Shown here: piece by piece, positions 40,001 through 49,973 of the stretch
How the letters are laid out: each line of letters begins with the position of its first letter
Numbering within the stretch: position 1 is the stretch's first letter
Position numbers and translations under genes: made by a program
The notes under the pieces: generated by a model
The model's database searches: none
Seen by the model: the letters and a program-made list of their open reading frames with translations, nothing else
Told to the model about the DNA's origin: nothing
NCBI GenBank assembly: GCA_022457155.1
Contig: JAJGOT010000311.1
Location: forward strand, 468,501 to 532,500
Length of the DNA: 64,000 nucleotides
Direction of reading: 5' to 3'
Source: Cladopsammia gracilis
Taxonomy: Eukaryota; Cnidaria; Anthozoa; Scleractinia; Dendrophylliidae

Positions 40001-41411
40001 GGAATGTTGGTGAACCTTGAGCCTGCAGTATGTAATGGTCATCTACCTTACCCATGGGAAGGGCTATGAAGTGAGGGGAGGGGAGGGGAGGGGAGGAAGG
40101 GGAAGGGAAAGAGTTGAGGTGGGGGGTCAGTGAAGCTAAACATCTAGGAGAAGGGATGATCTGAACATTTCTGTTCACAATTGGTTCATAGGAGCCTTTC
40201 TTTGATTGTGCATAAAATTGAATTGCAAACTGTGTAAAATTTTGCTGAAATTGGCATAATTTGTGTACATCCATTGCATACAAAATATATAATTTAGATA
40301 GATTTGCATCACTTTTACATAAAATTGCAAGGGTGGTCCAATACTTACCAATAACGTCTGACATTATTAATGCCTGTTTCAGCATGTTATCATTTTGTGG
40401 AATCATGCATTTATCGCCAATTAGCCACAGTCTAAAAAGATCGCATTCTGCCAAACCCAAAATATTTTTGGTACAAACATCCTTAAAATGGCATGTAGCA
40501 CAGATTAAAAAGACATCCATTGGCTGAAACTGACAGGCTTCCAAGAAGGTTTTAAAGCTCCATTAAATACTCTTAAGCTACCGCAGAGTTCCAAAAGTAG
40601 CAGCCACCATTACTTTCGGAATTAGCGTGGCTAAGGGGCCGCGACTTCATGCTAGCTACTACTTTGGGTAGCCGTTACGTTTGGGCACCTAAAATACATG
40701 AGTAAAATGATGATAAAAAATGATGATAAACACAACTATGGAATTAGCATAATGACACTTTAATTCTCTATTTCTCATTGATTCTTGGGCATTCCTTGGC
40801 ATTCCTGTACAATAAAACACTAAGGGCACTTTCCATTTGTCAGGACTGCCTGGCCGGACCGCTCAATTCGTAAATATTATTCCATTATTTGCCAGAACTG
40901 GTCGGCCAGACTGGTAAATTTGGGAGTAGTATGCACCTTTTTGATGGACTTGTAGGAAGAAGTCTTCAAAAAGATGCATTCTTGTTACAAACGGACCGGT
41001 CTGGCCGGCCAGTTCTGATAAATGGTAAGCACCCTAAGCTATTCCATCTCAGTATCGTATTTTCGATTGGACTGTTACTTTTGGGTGGGCCATTACTTTC
41101 AGGAATTAAAGGAAGGGTCGAAAATTAACTGACTTTCAGGGAGCCGCTACTTTTTGAACCCTACAGTACGTCCAAGCAAGACTTTGTTAAAAAAAGTCAA
41201 CCGTTAATGTTTCTCAATGACATTTTTCTTTTCTTCATTTTCTCCTCAGACTGATCCACTAGAGAAGCTCATGGTAGCATATTGTTCATTTAGAAAACTT
41301 CCTCGGTCAAAACTCAAGTTCCTTTTCGACGGTGAGTTGCTCAAAGGAAGTGAAACTCCAGTCGACTTAGATATGGAGGAAGAAGATGTAATTGACGTAA
41401 GAGTCAAGTAG
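34029..41411 (+). CDS. NFATC2IP: NFATC2-interacting protein (NIP45), tandem SUMO-like domains
   Basis: Six exons, 34029-34294, 35147-35308, 35888-36071, 37600-37744, 38451-38572 and 41250-41411, total 1041 nt (346 residues plus stop) with matching phases and GT/AG borders. The N-terminus is acidic and basic (RRKLLRKRPNRDD, VDTDSSDSEDNDE). LGILQRQARN and VISLDDSF follow. Two ubiquitin-like folds come next: VVVKVRTRTGIQRFTIKA...FGKIILQLAEQEGV, and EIEVKVQGNDADSKKTF...TDPLEKLMVAYC. The second ends KLKFLFDGELLKG, PVDLDMEEEDVIDVRVK, the typical SUMO-like C-terminal strand without a Gly-Gly, so it is not conjugated. Human NIP45 (419 residues) binds NFATC2 and PRMT1; yeast Esc2/Rad60 relatives work in SUMO-linked genome stability. 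The exact role here is inferred from the family. Intron 5 (2.7 kb) and intron 3 are full of repeats. Confidence 0.95.
34295..35146 (+). other. NFATC2IP intron 1
   Basis: AT-rich intron, with no gene or clear repeat seen. GTAAGT donor, CATTAG acceptor. Confidence 0.6.
36110..36350 (-). mobile_element. tRNA-derived SINE
   Basis: On the minus strand from about 36345, GGTGCGGTGGTCAAGTGGTC carries a pol III A box (TGGTCAAGTGG) and GGTCGGTGATTCAAGC a B-box-like element about 35 bp on. The body (GTATAAATGGGTACTGGCGA, CTAGCATCCCATCCAGG) is a common SINE body type. It ends at a G/C run near 36120. It lies in NFATC2IP intron 3 in antisense orientation. Confidence 0.75.
36338..36725. repeat. About 193-bp direct repeat, two copies
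   Basis: CTCCTCAGGGTGTTTATTTT to TGTTGTGCAAGGTGAGGA occurs at 36340 and again at 36536. It contains GTGTGACCGTTGAAATGAAA, the dispersed motif also tandemly repeated at 57225-57990. Confidence 0.85.
37263..37449. mobile_element. Hairpin MITE, relative of 4647-4830
   Basis: GCCATTTGCACGATGACGTC and GACGTCATCGTGCAAATGGC are inverse ends; CCAGAAT/ATTCTGG lie within the arms. It lies in NFATC2IP intron 3. The left end is slightly degraded (TATGCC for TAGGCC). Confidence 0.85.
37773..38183. mobile_element. G-rich-ended MITE, second copy (inverted relative to 7187-7628)
   Basis: CCGGGGGGG...TACTCAACAAAGTTTTGTA to GAGTACCCCCCTCCCCCGGG contains the same TACCCTTTCATATAC repeats as 7187-7628, read from the other strand. 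It lies 28 bp after the NFATC2IP exon 4 donor. A clean target duplication is not visible here. Confidence 0.85.
38640..39193. mobile_element. Large TTAA-flanked hairpin element, AGTGCCCCTGTGATCA ends
   Basis: TTAA at 38636-38639 and 39194-39197 flanks near-perfect arms of about 240 bp each (AGTGCCCCTGTGATCAAATT against AATTTGATCACAGGGGCACT). A short loop lies near 38890-38960. Both arms can be read as the same short open frame (TNIRSHFILTFIS), which follows from the palindrome. It lies in NFATC2IP intron 5. Confidence 0.92.
39198..40825. other. NFATC2IP intron 5 remainder
   Basis: No exon is recognised. About 39895-40160 holds two imperfect units (CATGTAATGGTCACCTGCCT / TATGTAATGGTCATCTACCT) with GGGGA-rich stretches. 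The rest is featureless. Confidence 0.5.
40826..41037. mobile_element. MITE with GGGCACTTTCCATTTGTCAG ends
   Basis: GGGCACTTTCCATTTGTCAG...CTGGCCGGACCG is mirrored by CGGACCGGTCTGGCCGGCCA...TGATAAATGGTAAGCACCCT. It is about 212 bp, non-coding, and ends 210 bp before the last NFATC2IP exon. Confidence 0.75.
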
Positions 41412-42525
41412 AATCAAGCAGCTTCACAAAGTCAAGAGCATTTAAAGAAATTAAGTGTGTTCTTGGAGCATCAACAAGTTATTTTTGAGAGATTTTTCCA
41501 ATTGATAATTTGGATCTGTGTTTGCATGGATGGCTTGAATGGCATTTAGACAGTAATGAGAACATTTCTGCAGCTACACTGAGATGAATATCAAACGGGA
41601 TTCAACTTATTGCTGGTAATTTTGTTGAATTTATGGATACACTAAACTCTCTCTAAGCCGGACACCCTCAGGAACAGCTCTAGCTTCCTGCCTTTAGAAA
41701 GGTGTCCACCTTATAAAAAGTTAAGTTACAGACAAACAGTGAAATTTGATGTCCTGCATAGAGAGGTGTCCACCTTACGGGGGGTATCTGTTGTAGGTAA
41801 TATCCGTTCTCAGGTTGAATCAGTATTCAATCCAGGTTAAATGTGCACCCAGTATTCAATGTAGGTAAGCTAACCCTAACCATAACACAAAGCTAACCCT
41901 AGCTACATGTACGTAACTCGACACACAAAGCTAACCATCGCACCACTGGCTACATGCATCTTTGTGCTAGGGTTGATGGTAAGCTTTGTGCTATGGTTAT
42001 GGTTAGCTTTCCTACATGTAGATTGAAACCTGAGCACACATTTAACTGATGTTAAATACTGATTCAACCTGAGTACAGGTTTTACCTGCAACACATCCAC
42101 TGTGAGAGAGTTGACTGTATTATATTTACCAGTTTAAAAAATTAATATGTATGCAAGTTGACAGTTTAACAGGTTTGTAGTCACTGTAAGTTGTAATAAA
42201 TTGCTAAGGTATAAGCTGTGGATGAGACTTCCCACTTGTTCATTACATGTACCTTGCTCAACTGCAGTGTTCTTACCAGGAGTTTCTGCACTGGGGTCCA
42301 CAGGACCCATAGAGAAGCTAAAAAGGGGTCATGAGGGAGAAAAGCAGGTCACAATTTTTAGACACAATTAACTCAACATTTTATTCCAGCAAATACCCCA
42401 AACAAACTTAGATAATAAATGTTCTGGGTGCTTTCTAAAGAGGCCATAACCAATCAAATTTTGGCTGATATTATAGAGAAATGTATGTTCGTAATACATT
42501 TTCTTCCCCCCCTTTTTCTTTCTTT
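41412..42525. other. NFATC2IP 3' flank with a hairpin repeat
   Basis: 41640-41790 holds AGGTGTCCACCTTA-type dispersed repeats. 41798-42095 is an imperfect hairpin (GCTAACCCTAACCATAACAC against GTGCTATGGTTATGGTTAGC; outer AGGTTGAATCAGTATT / TACTGATTCAACCTGAG). CTAACCCTAACC resembles telomeric repeat by chance and occurs only briefly. No gene is seen. Confidence 0.6.
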
Positions 42526-42528
42526 CTT

Positions 42529-42562
<34 letters not shown>
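42525..42562. repeat. (CTTT)n and poly-T tract
   Basis: CTTTCTTTCTTTC followed by about 29 T. Confidence 0.95.
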
Positions 42563-42599
42563 TCTTTGTGCCCTTAGGACCCCTTGGGCTTATAATACA

Positions 42600-44084
42600 G
42601 ATACCACGCAGCTCTTTACAACCTCTAATTTCATTGGACCTGGATATCACTTAGCTCTATTGTTTTCAGGGCTAGGGTCCATTGTTGTTTCTTTGTTCTA
42701 TTGTTTTCTCAGCAAATCAGAGAAGATCTTGTAAGAGCTGCGTACTGCCCCTTATAATAGTGCGGCATTCCACAAAAAAGTGTGGCAATGTCCGCAATGC
42801 CGTGGTCTGGTAAGAACACTGCAACTGACTGTTTAGTGCTTTGAAGCAACTAACTGTAAATATTTCATGTACAATAATGATGTAGATTGATCATACAATT
42901 GTGCTTTTTTCTTGTGTAGCTAGGAAAAGAGACTAGTTTCTTTCACTTGTTACTCACAGTAGATGAGGTTGAGCAGGCTATGAGGAAATAGAGACTGCTA
43001 TCTGTTATTAGTCTTTTTGCCACATGTTTTCTTTGCTCTACTTCCCAATAACAGTCATCAGATTGAACCTCCTTAATACCGACACTAGAGCGAAACTAGA
43101 GTGTTCGTAATAAGTGGAAGTCAAGAATATCTGGTATCTCCAGGATGAACTGAACTGTATGTAATGACAATGTGTCTGTATCATGGAGGTCTCATATTAA
43201 GGAGGTTTGTCAGTGTTTCGGTAATCCACTTTTTTCTGAAGTTATTGAACATCGATTTTTCAGTGGAGGTTGATCGCTAGTTCGAGTTGCTGCCATTTTG
43301 GTTTTTCATGGCGAGCGAAAAATGGGGAGAGTACAAAAATCTGCGTGAACAGGTGTTGAGGAGACTCCCCCACACTTCACGCTGTTAACCCCCACTCTCC
43401 CCAACATTCATTTGCCACAAAAAAAAAAACAAAATAGCGGTAACTTGAACTAGGGACCTTGACTGATCACACTGTAAACACTGTATTTCACTCCATGCCC
43501 CTGCGAGTCTTGGCGGCGGAGCTGTGAGCCGGCGAAGCCGGCGAGAAGAATGGGGCGAGGAAAAGATTCTCGCTCGTATTAAATTCGCAGCTTCATGATC
43601 GCTTGCATAGCACTCGCGCGCAAAACCCAAATAGTAGAGCCTGCTCGCAGGCTATGGCACTCTCTAGTTTCCAATCGTTGTACATAACCCAACTCTAAAT
43701 CGTGCTTCCTGTAGTGCTGTTGCATGAGGTTAGAAAATTGTTCATTCTCATGATTCTCCATGTGTGAAATTCAGTTAGTCTTTTCCAGGCTCAAGATAGT
43801 GGGGAAAAGTTAAATCATAATGCTATTCGCATTTGAACTTGGTTGTAAATAATCTTAAGTTATTGAGACAGTTATGACTAATATGTTGTAAAAATATATC
43901 ATTACTTATTTTTAATGGTTTGTGTTTCTTGTTGTGTACGCTAAACTACAGTCAGTCTCTCTTTTCTCTCAAGCGTGATAGTCGAGCTGGATAAAATCAC
44001 TTGAGCGCGCACGAGGCGCACCTGCCATGCTGAAACTTCTACATACATCCTACATCTACATCTACATGATTCATACATCTACTT
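42600..44084. other. Intergenic, with a dispersed repeat at its start
   Basis: 42605-42760 is a copy of the repeat at 16845-16975. 43070-43215 has AGGAGGTTTG / CCTCCTTAATACCGACAC pieces of an eroded hairpin. No gene is recognised elsewhere. Confidence 0.5.
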
Positions 44085-44392
44085 TATTAAAGAAATAAAA
44101 AACGCGCCGAGTGCATTATTGAGTTATAAAGCACGCGGGAATTTTTAAGAACACGAGAGAAGTGCAGAGAAGCACGAGCCAAAGGCGAGTGCTTCTCGCA
44201 CTTCTCGAGTGTTCTTAAAAATTCCCAAGTGCTTTATAACTCAATAATGCACGAGGAACAAGTTTTTTTATTTCTTTTATAAAATGAAAACGGTTTTAAT
44301 GAAGCTTACGTCACGCGCGTGCTTTATCGAGTTATAATGAACTCGGTTTGACCAATCATAGCGCGCGCATTTCCTTGAGCATTTTATAAGAA
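44085..44392. mobile_element. Hairpin element, AAAGAAATAAAAAACGCGCC type
   Basis: Inner arms GAGTTATAAAGCACGCGGGAA...CGAGAGAAGTGC are mirrored by GCACTTCTCGAGTGTTC...AAGTGCTTTATAACTC. Outer parts include GCATTATTGAGTTATA and its inverse. An older copy is at 29960-30235. Confidence 0.8.
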
Positions 44393-44544
44393 CTGATAAA
44401 GCAGAAACACTGCATCAAATCAGTTTCACTTAAAAATAACATTATAGTAAATTCTATAAAAAATATTATTATACAGTGTAAAATTAAAATTTCCATCTAA
44501 CAAAATAAATACTAATAAAACAGAGATTAAAAATTAAAACCACT

Positions 44545-44672
44545 CTCCTTGCTTAACAAGATGGTCGCGAACGGCAGACTTAAAAATGTCATTATCCTTA
44601 ATATTCACTATTTCACCGGGTAACTTGTTCCAATGTCTAATGGGCCATGATTTACTTGCAAAATCCTAATGG
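44545..44672 (-). mobile_element. LINE 3'-end fragment
   Basis: The minus strand encodes a reverse-transcriptase tail (WPIRHWNKLPGEIVNIKD, then IFKSAVRDHL). The fragment is about 130 bp and dead. Confidence 0.7.
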
Positions 44673-44984
44673 ACATACAGTAAGTTTCTGTAATAAGTGC
44701 GAAATAAAACAATAGTGCAAATAAAAATGATGATAATTAGTCATAACTTTGGCAAGGAGATAATCATTAACAGCTGCCTTATAAAATGAGGGTGGCAAAG
44801 GGTTCATGCGTGACGCGTGATCAGGGCAAAAATCAGTGCGTGAAACGTGAAAGTTAGTAAAATAGAAAAGTGATTCGTGAATTTAGGAACTAATATCCTT
44901 GTCAGGAACCAGACTAAGGAATTTAACGAATATGTGACGCGTGAATTGCGTAAAAAAGGTGCGTGAAACGGGATCGTGACCGCT

Positions 44985-45665
44985 TATTGAAAGGAAGGAG
45001 GGAGCGCTTATTTACTTTTGGCAGCTCAAGGGAGGGAGCTTATTGAAAAGGGAGCGCTTATTTACTTTTGGCAGCTCAAGGGAGGGAGCTTATTGAAAAG
45101 GGAGCACTTCTTTTGGCAGCTCAAGGGAAGAAGCTTATTGAAAAGGGAGCGCTTATTTACTTTTGGCAGCTCAAGGGAGGGAGCTTATTGAAAAGGGAGC
45201 GCTTATTTACTTTTGACAGCTCAAGGGCGGAGGAATCTTATTGAAAAGGGAGCGCTTATTAACTTTTGGCAGCTCAAGGGAAGGAGCTTATTGAAAAGGG
45301 CGCGCTTATTTACTTTTGGCAGCTCAAGGGCGGAGGAATCTTATTGAAAAGGGAGCGCTTATTAACTTTTGGCAGCTCAAGGGAAGGAGCTTATTGAAAA
45401 GGGAGCGCTTATTTACTTTTGACAGCTCAAGGGATGGAGATTATTGAAAAGGGGCCGCTTATTTACTTTTGGCAGCTCAAGGGAGGGAGATTATTGAAAA
45501 GGGAGCGCTTATTTACTTTTGGAAGCTCAAGGGAGGGAGCTTATTGAAAAAGGAGCGCTTATTTACTTTTGGCAGCTCAAGGGAGGAATCTTATTGAAAA
45601 GGGAGCGCTTATTTACTTTTGGCAGCTCACGGGAGGAATCTTATTGAAAAGGGGGCGCTTTTTTG
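44985..45665. repeat. About 48-bp minisatellite, about 14 units
   Basis: The unit GGGAGCGCTTATTTACTTTT, GGCAGCTCAAGGGAGGGAGC, TTATTGAAAA recurs, with some units variant (CGGAGGAATC, GAAGGAGC). It includes a higher-order duplication (about 45225-45330 and 45330-45400 repeat the same variants). Confidence 0.95.
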
Positions 45666-46085
45666 TTTTTTGACTGAAACATGGGTGGGGCGGGGGGGGG
45701 GCTTTTATTGGAAGGAGGGCGCTGAATCGCATCATAACGCGTACGGTAAACCATTTTCCTCAAAAGAACACACCTGCCTATTTCGGACAAATATATTTCG
45801 TTCATTCTGCTATCGGGAGCAAAAAAAAACCATTCCGTTTATTCTGACAGCAAAAAAGGTCACAAAAGAACACGATTTCCCACTATTTCGGGTATTCTTA
45901 TTCTTATAAGATCGCTAAAACTGCCATGACACTTACGTAGGCATTAACCGCAAACCGACCCGCCCATTATTAGAGAAATATACTTGCGTGCAATTGATTC
46001 TGAGTTCTAAGTTCATGGAACGAACCCTTGGTTATCCTGCCTGAAGGGAAAAAATGTTTCCAAAAAGACAGTAAGCCGTACATTG

Positions 46086-47402
46086 TCAAGGTGTTTTATT
46101 TGCGGGTGCTAAAAGGTCTGCAGTGGCGTCTGAACTTCCATTATTTGGCAGAGGGTGAATCCCTAAAACATTGCACATTAACGGATATAAACTGACAGAT
46201 TCAAAAGGTTTCCCTTCGTAGCGTTTTTTGAATGCAGGCCCGCGCGCAATAAATGCAGCGGACATTGCCTTGCATTTACAGCTGAATCCGTGTGAAAGTT
46301 CTGACATTTGTTTAGGGTCATCCTGAACGCGACGGCCCTTAATTGAACTCACGAGCCAGCCCTCTGATGGAACTACTACAAGCGGTGATATGCGCCTGTT
46401 GTGCCTAAAGTGCAAATCTTCGGGAACTTCATTCTTGTGGTAGACGTGCAAATGCGGCACATTTTTAAGGCGTTTATAGACAAAATCCACTTTTCCAGCT
46501 TTCGGCGCAAGCATCATATTAAACCAAGAATCCCAGAAATCGAAGTTCTTTGGGTCCACATATTTATCAAGGTCGACAACTTTATTGCATGATGTATTTG
46601 TCATGCCATGATCCGCTGTGATGATTATGTTTACCTTGTCCAGGAGCTCGTGCCGTTTCAATCCTTCAACAAACAAACCGATGGTTTTGTCCACGTGCTG
46701 GATAGATTTGGACACCTTACTCCACCCATGGTGATGGCATGTGCCATCTGGCTCTTCAAAGTACACGGCGACAAAGTTTGGTGGGTTACAACCCAACAAC
46801 CAGCCAATTACCTTCTCGACACGCTTCTCGAAAGGCAATACCCTCCCTGTTTTATTATTGAGATCGACATTTGACGAAGGAGAGTATTCCCGGTATTTCG
46901 GGTACATCCCTTTTATCTTCACACTGTATCCAGGCCAATACAACACAGCGCTTCTACCCTTGTGGCGCTGGTTTGTCACCCATATTGGTTCCGCGCCGTT
47001 CCACCATCGCGGATCTGTATTGGCGCCTCCAAAGTGCGCCTTAAGATCTGGGTCGTACATAGTGTTGCTTACAATCCCATGGCTCTCTGGGTAAAGCCCT
47101 GTGACAATACTGTAATGCCCCGCATAAGTGACTGTTGGAAACACTGATCGTACATAGGGAACAGTTACGCCTGTATTCGCTAGGAAATCCAAGTGAGGCG
47201 TATGGGCCTTGCGGGCGAAATCCCACCGGAATCCGTCCAGGGAGATTAGAAGGAGTGTTTGGGGTTTGCAGTTTACACCATGAATGAAAAATATGCCTGA
47301 GATAACAAAACAGATTGCAAGAATCATGAGGGAAGAAAGAAGCAGTGTCCCTATCAACAATTTGAAATGATGAAAATAATGGCATCTATTGTTTGGTGAC
47401 AA
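46086..47402 (-). CDS. Ectonucleotide pyrophosphatase/phosphodiesterase family protein, intronless
   Basis: One open frame of 438 residues. Residues 15-40 form a hydrophobic segment (LLIGTLLLSSLMILAICFVI), a signal anchor or signal peptide that would place the rest outside the cell or in the lumen. The ENPP catalytic domain follows. The first metal Asp is in LLLISLDGFRWD (Asp56). The nucleophile is Thr92 in FPTVTYAGHY, followed by SIVTGLYPESHG. Asp and His lie in EEPDGTCHHHG, Asp-His in ITADHGMTNT, and the last His in LSHGFSCKCKAMSAAF. All ligands expected for two zinc ions are present. The length and the lack of SMB or nuclease domains fit the short ENPP4/5/6/7-like group; the substrate cannot be assigned. 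Lack of introns, next to intron-rich genes, suggests retro-origin. A truncated inverted copy is at 49974-50990. Confidence 0.93.
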   Translation of the reverse strand: MSPNNRCHYFHHFKLLIGTLLLSSLMILAICFVISGIFFIHGVNCKPQTLLLISLDGFRWDFARKAHTPHLDFLANTGVTVPYVRSVFPTVTYAGHYSIVTGLYPESHGIVSNTMYDPDLKAHFGGANTDPRWWNGAEPIWVTNQRHKGRSAVLYWPGYSVKIKGMYPKYREYSPSSNVDLNNKTGRVLPFEKRVEKVIGWLLGCNPPNFVAVYFEEPDGTCHHHGWSKVSKSIQHVDKTIGLFVEGLKRHELLDKVNIIITADHGMTNTSCNKVVDLDKYVDPKNFDFWDSWFNMMLAPKAGKVDFVYKRLKNVPHLHVYHKNEVPEDLHFRHNRRISPLVVVPSEGWLVSSIKGRRVQDDPKQMSELSHGFSCKCKAMSAAFIARGPAFKKRYEGKPFESVSLYPLMCNVLGIHPLPNNGSSDATADLLAPANKTP

Positions 47403-48968
47403 TAGGCAATGGACCTGTCGGATACTTTGACACCAGAATTACCCGCCGTTTGACATGTAGTTTCTCCATTTCTTATTTTTTATTGGCTAGCTCTTCCCAT
47501 CGTTAAAATGTTTTAAATTATCTAGCCAAAATGTATATCAGTGATGGCCCGTTTAAATACATGAAAGCCATAATAACGCTGTTTATAGCTCAATGCTTGT
47601 ACCAAATAGCTCCGGGCCTATTGCTTTTGGGCAGTTTACAACACTGAGGTATAAAAAAACTATCGTAGCCGCTGAATTGTTAATGTTGCCGTAACTTAAA
47701 TTTCTTTACGCTTCTCGAGAAATCTATACACAGCCGCGGATTATTTTATAAAAGCGCACGTTCTAATTCACAGTCTAAAACCTATATTACACACTATTGT
47801 AATTACGAACAAAGAGTGATACTTGTTATTTATAACCAGAAAGACGACAAAAAAGTTGAAGGTCACCAGTTTTTGTTCACGCTTACAAACACGTTATTCA
47901 ACGTGTTAATTCGAGTGGTTTACCTGCAAAAATCAAGTCACCATTCACAGTAAGCCACGAAAAAGATCACGTATATGATTATTTTATCTATTGAAGATCT
48001 GCCCAAGATTCTTACACATACATTTCAGTGGGTTGACACGCGTAACGGAAAACGTTCTGTTCCAAGCTCTCAAATAATAGGAACGAATTTAAAAGTAAAA
48101 GCGAACACGCGCCTTATAGCCTCAGCGAAAGATATAGGTAAAGATTACACAATATTGCATAATATTTTTGCAGTAGAAAAAGTACCAAAAGGCGAAAACT
48201 ACGAAGAAATGTGCGAGGATTGGGACTATCACGGGCATTATGCGGGTACGGGAAGCGAGAAGTTCAGAACCCTCTGTATTCCCTTCCCCACCCCAACAAA
48301 ATACACGGTGATCATTTCCTTTCAGTCTTTTCAGATTGAAAGACATAATAAAAATAACCTTTAAATTTGTTTATAAACTTGTTTCTTAAGTTTTTATCGG
48401 ACACTCAAAGTAAATGAAAAATGTGATAATTTTTCGTCATCTTTTAAAGCTTCTTAGGGACTGTGCAATAATTATCAGGAGGGGAGGGGGGGGGGGGGGG
48501 CGGAAAATGGGCTTCAAGTAGGAAAATATTAGGTAATACCCCCCCCCCCCTTCAAAAGAACTGAATTTAGTTATTGCTCCCCCCCCCCCCTCTCTGATCA
48601 GTCAGAAATTTTGTATGACCCCCCCCCCCTTCAAACACTTTTTATATACAAATACCCAGCATTTTCTTAATATACACCCACCTGTTATTGCTACGAGGTA
48701 ATGTTTGTTCCAGACGTGGATATACAGCAATACTACATGTTTACTTGTTGGACATCCATATCTGGAACAAACATGACCTCGAAGCAGTGTTCGACAAAGC
48801 CATCTGATTCCACTTCTGAATCACTTCATTGCAAATCCGAGTTGCTTGCACTGAAACTCATTTCCTCGTCGACCTGCTCTTGGGTTTCTCGTGGGATGCA
48901 AGAATGATCACCACGAGCGTACTGGAGAACTCGTGCAACCAGTGCCATTTTACCTCCACTGATCTTAA
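47403..48968. other. Region between the two ENPP copies: G/C runs and a small hairpin
   Basis: 48478-48630 has a G run (about 19) and several C runs, each followed by TTCAAA or similar. 48693-48783 is a short hairpin (CGAGGTAATGTTTGTTCCAGA against TCTGGAACAAACATGACCTC). One open frame is listed separately. Otherwise nothing is recognised. Confidence 0.55.
47975..48364 (+). CDS. Unrecognised 129-residue open frame
   Basis: Starts MIILSIEDLPKILTHTFQWV and ends SFQIERHNKNNL. There is no signal peptide, membrane segment or motif I recognise. The central CEDWDYHGHYAGTGSEK stretch is not low-complexity, and the composition is ordinary, unlike the repeat-derived frames in this window. It could be a small lineage-specific gene, an exon, or chance. 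It lies in the region that may once have been the 5' flank of the ENPP copies. Confidence 0.22.
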   Translation: MIILSIEDLPKILTHTFQWVDTRNGKRSVPSSQIIGTNLKVKANTRLIASAKDIGKDYTILHNIFAVEKVPKGENYEEMCEDWDYHGHYAGTGSEKFRTLCIPFPTPTKYTVIISFQSFQIERHNKNNL

Positions 48969-49477
48969 AGGTGGTCAGACATGAGGGGTCATGTAGCAAG
49001 GACATGTCGCAGCGACATGTAGCAGCGACAAACGTTTGTGTAGTACACACTGAGGGACATGTAGCAGGGAGTGTAGTTGGGACATGTAGCAGGGAAAAAA
49101 TGATAGCGCTTGCACACCGCATGAAAATGTCGCGGGGACATTTCTCAGGGACATTTTGTCCCCGCGACGTGTCTCACGGTGTTCAACTTGTTGAACTTCA
49201 TGAGACACGTCGCGGGTGACAAAATGTCCCCAAAATTGGTGTTGCACAATTATGATAGCATCAGTTCAAACGAGGGGACGTGTCGCTGCAACATGTCCCT
49301 GAGACATGTCCCCGCGACATTTTCATGTGGTGTGCAAGCGCTATGAATTTTTCCCTGTTACATGTCTCCGCTACACTCCCTGCTACATGTCCCTCAATGT
49401 GTACTACACAAATTTTTGTCGCTGCTACATGTCACTGCAACATGTCCCTGCTACATGACCCCTCATGTCTGACCACC
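48969..49477. mobile_element. TTAA-flanked hairpin element, AGGTGGTCAGACATGAGG ends
   Basis: TTAA at 48965-48968 and 49478-49481 flanks AGGTGGTCAGACATGAGGGG and CCCCTCATGTCTGACCACC. The arms hold many GGGACATGTAGCAG / CTGCTACATGTCCC repeats, and GTCGCGGGGACATTT lies toward the middle. 509 bp, non-coding. Confidence 0.9.
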
Positions 49478-49519
49478 TTAAGACCAAAAAATGTTTTCAA
49501 ATATAGCGCTAAAAATTAG

Positions 49520-49567
49520 TTTCTCAGACGTTTCGAGGCTGCTGCCTCTTCATCAGTGAGTTTAAAC
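49520..49567 (-). ncRNA. Hammerhead ribozyme motif (Penelope-like element associated)
   Basis: On the minus strand (49560 to 49523): CTCA, then the core CTGATGA, one unpaired A, stem II GAGGC-AGCA-GCCTC, GAA, a minimal stem III AC/GT with no loop, the cleavage triplet GTC, then TGAG. TGAG pairs with CTCA as stem I; beyond a bulge, AAAC pairs with GTTT (49520-49567). All catalytic core positions of the hammerhead are present. Such short-stem-III hammerheads are known in Penelope-like retroelements, and the motif lies about 100 nt downstream of the Penelope-like endonuclease fragment on the same strand. Activity, perhaps as a dimer, is inferred. Confidence 0.8.
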
Positions 49568-49659
49568 GCAACTGTCAAAAAAAGTATATGCGCGTGCTAA
49601 ATTTAAAATCCCTAACAACTCAAAAAAAGCTTGCGTAAGGCGCGCGCGCACAAACAGTT

Positions 49660-49963
49660 CTACTGAAATTTGAATTCGACATTGAGCCCATTGGGGCGCA
49701 GAGTTCTGTGGTTGAATATCAGTTGGGCCTCCCTTTGGCGTCTGGTTTTTAAACTCCAGGGTCCGGAGACAATGACCGAAACCAGCATATCATCAATGTT
49801 GTGTCCGTCTGATATGAAATGTTGTGCGACCGGAAGTTCCTTGCCAGATGCGTCTTTCTCCTTTATCTTGGTCACCGAGAGGCGATGTTCTCTGAACCTT
49901 TCTGCCAATAGTCGCTCAGTTTCACCAATGTAGACCTTATCACACACTCGGCAGGAGATGGCA
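49660..49963 (-). mobile_element. Penelope-like element GIY-YIG endonuclease fragment
   Basis: The minus strand reads AISCRVCDKVYIGETERLLA, FREHRLSVTK, VAQHFISDGHNIDDM, then REAQLIFNHRTLRPNGLN and a stop at 49660. KVYIGET is the GIY-YIG-type motif with the cysteine pair that typifies Penelope-like elements, and AQLI / NHR follow as usual. The upstream reverse transcriptase is absent. The break lies at about 49964, next to the truncated ENPP copy. Confidence 0.88.
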
Positions 49964-49973
49964 GGAGGCAGGA

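Noticed and set aside
41870..42020. CTAACCCTAACC, possible interstitial telomere repeat
   Set aside because: Only two partial units, inside a hairpin element; no array.
44985..45665. Possible CRISPR-like regularly spaced repeats
   Set aside because: A contiguous minisatellite without unique spacers, in a eukaryotic genome.
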